Notes under the pieces: model-generated | What the model was told of the DNA's origin: nothing | The model's input: only the letters and a program-made list of their open reading frames with translations | Databases searched by the model: none | Shown: positions 63,278-64,000 of the stretch, piece by piece | Position numbering within the stretch: position 1 is the first letter of the stretch | Layout of the letters: every line of letters begins with the position of its first letter | Source: Acinetobacter sp. ANC 3903 | Lineage (GTDB): Bacteria; Pseudomonadota; Gammaproteobacteria; Pseudomonadales; Moraxellaceae | Length of the DNA: 64,000 nt | NCBI RefSeq assembly: GCF_002135315.1 | Contig: NZ_NEGA01000013.1 | Coordinates: forward strand, 1 to 64,000 | Direction: 5' to 3' | Program-made: the position numbers and the translations under genes

Positions 63278-64000
63278 ATGAATTTTCAAATCCATATGAT
63301 TGATGTGAAAAATCAATTACAGAACTATATTTGGTTATTAGAACATATTCCAACTAAAGAAGTGGTCGCAGTTGATCCCACTGAAGCGCATCTGGTCGAA
63401 GACTATTGTGCAGAAAAGGGTTTAAAACTCAGTCAAATCTGGCTGACGCATTGGCATAAAGATCATACTGGTGGTGTACCTGAACTTTTAATCAACCGCC
63501 ATATTCCTGTGTATGGGCCACGTGATGAGTTGAGCAAAGTTCCTTTTATCACTCATCCACTGCAACATGAAGCCCATATTCATTTTCATGATTTAAATAT
63601 TGAGATTCTTGCCGTCCCTGGACATACGCTGGGGCATATTGTTTATTTTATTGATGCTTTGGATGTACTTTTCTGTGGCGATACCTTGTTTGCTATGGGT
63701 TGCGGTCGGGTATTTGAAGGCACCTACGAGCAAATGTACCACTCGTTGAATCGCCTGGCTGCTTTGCCTGCACGAACCAAGGTTTACTGTACCCATGAAT
63801 ATACGCTGGCCAATGCCAAGTTTGCCTTGCATGTAGAACCCGATAATCTTGCGATTCAGCAACGCTTCGATAAAGTAGAAGCCCAACGCATGCTGGGACA
63901 ATGTACTTTACCCAGCACGATTGAACTGGAGCTACAAACCAATCCCTTTTTAAGAGTGGAAAGCGTTGCAGCATTCCAGCGCCTACGTGAAATGAAAGAT
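63278..64000 (+). CDS. gloB: Hydroxyacylglutathione hydrolase (glyoxalase II), 3' end outside window
   Basis: A metallo-beta-lactamase fold enzyme that completes methylglyoxal detoxification by splitting S-lactoylglutathione. The metal motif is LTHWHKDHTGG (His58, His60, Asp62, His63), where most GloB proteins have THHHxDH. VPGHTLGHIVYF, LFCGDTLFAMGCGRVFEGT and YCTHEYTLANAKFA complete the sites. MNFQIHMIDVKNQLQNYIWLL is a normal start; it uses the ATG at 63278. 241 codons are in the window, so only about ten residues are missing. Confidence 0.92.
   Translation, partial: MNFQIHMIDVKNQLQNYIWLLEHIPTKEVVAVDPTEAHLVEDYCAEKGLKLSQIWLTHWHKDHTGGVPELLINRHIPVYGPRDELSKVPFITHPLQHEAHIHFHDLNIEILAVPGHTLGHIVYFIDALDVLFCGDTLFAMGCGRVFEGTYEQMYHSLNRLAALPARTKVYCTHEYTLANAKFALHVEPDNLAIQQRFDKVEAQRMLGQCTLPSTIELELQTNPFLRVESVAAFQRLREMKD

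Overview
The window is a chromosomal segment of an Acinetobacter-like gammaproteobacterium (Moraxellaceae). The genus call rests on the AT-rich coding style, an Hfq with a long Gly/Phe/Gln-rich C-terminal tail, the hfq-miaA-mutL-tsaE block, the hemL-thiE pair, a fimT/pilVWX minor-pilin operon and several proteins that look typical of Moraxellaceae. The species cannot be fixed from the sequence alone. There is no rRNA, tRNA, CRISPR array, intact insertion sequence or prophage. Most of the window is ordinary core genome with pockets of gene decay and a few small palindromic repeat elements.

Layout: (1) 1-3830, minus strand: hfq (cut by the window edge), miaA, mutL, tsaE. (2) 3973-9487: RluA-type pseudouridine synthase, an orphan RelB/DinJ-type antitoxin, a GNAT acetyltransferase, rsuA, a DUF441 membrane protein, an MFS transporter and a MetR-like LysR regulator. 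(3) 9973-21926, minus strand: a small YDY-repeat protein, a voltage-gated K+ channel, a PIF1-like helicase, a large protein with a PcfJ-like C-terminus, an acyltransferase/FabH-like pair and hrpA. hrpA carries an in-frame palindromic insert. A three-hairpin intergenic element lies at 15793-15886. (4) 22334-26600: ahpC, KTSC protein, O-methyltransferase, DUF1653 protein, ahpF and a small lipoprotein. AhpC and AhpF together form the alkyl hydroperoxide reductase. (5) 26721-30585: a cluster of broken genes. It holds a VIT/YedE-like chimera with a premature TGA, and the radical-SAM plus DUF4130 pair interrupted by stops and frameshifts. (6) 30761-35662: nitronate monooxygenase, glycine-zipper protein, dusB, DUF1615 lipoprotein, HAD phosphatase. 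(7) 35832-39529: type IV minor pilin operon pilE-fimT-pilV-pilW-pilX with no pilY1. (8) 40116-43127: fatty acid desaturase, its ferredoxin reductase and a divergent DesT/FabR regulator. (9) 43170-53569: alpha/beta hydrolase, orphan PAAR protein, rapA-rluA, an isochorismatase-like/aryl-carrier protein, an SH3b protein, an HbpS/GlcG protein, hemL, thiE and an Mpo1-like protein. (10) 53841-64000: tandem CYTH-CHAD paralogues, a hypothetical protein, a DUF3144 protein, a broken amidohydrolase, an M16 peptidase, a PhzF-family protein and gloB (cut by the window edge).

The most notable items are the two related palindromic elements (one inside hrpA, one at 59198-59235), the triple hairpin at 15.8 kb, the tandem CYTH-CHAD pair in which the first copy has lost its CHAD basic residues, the decaying 26.7-30.6 kb block, the five-repeat YDY protein and the orphan isochorismatase-ArCP protein. 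All functional calls come from reading motifs by eye; no database search was run.
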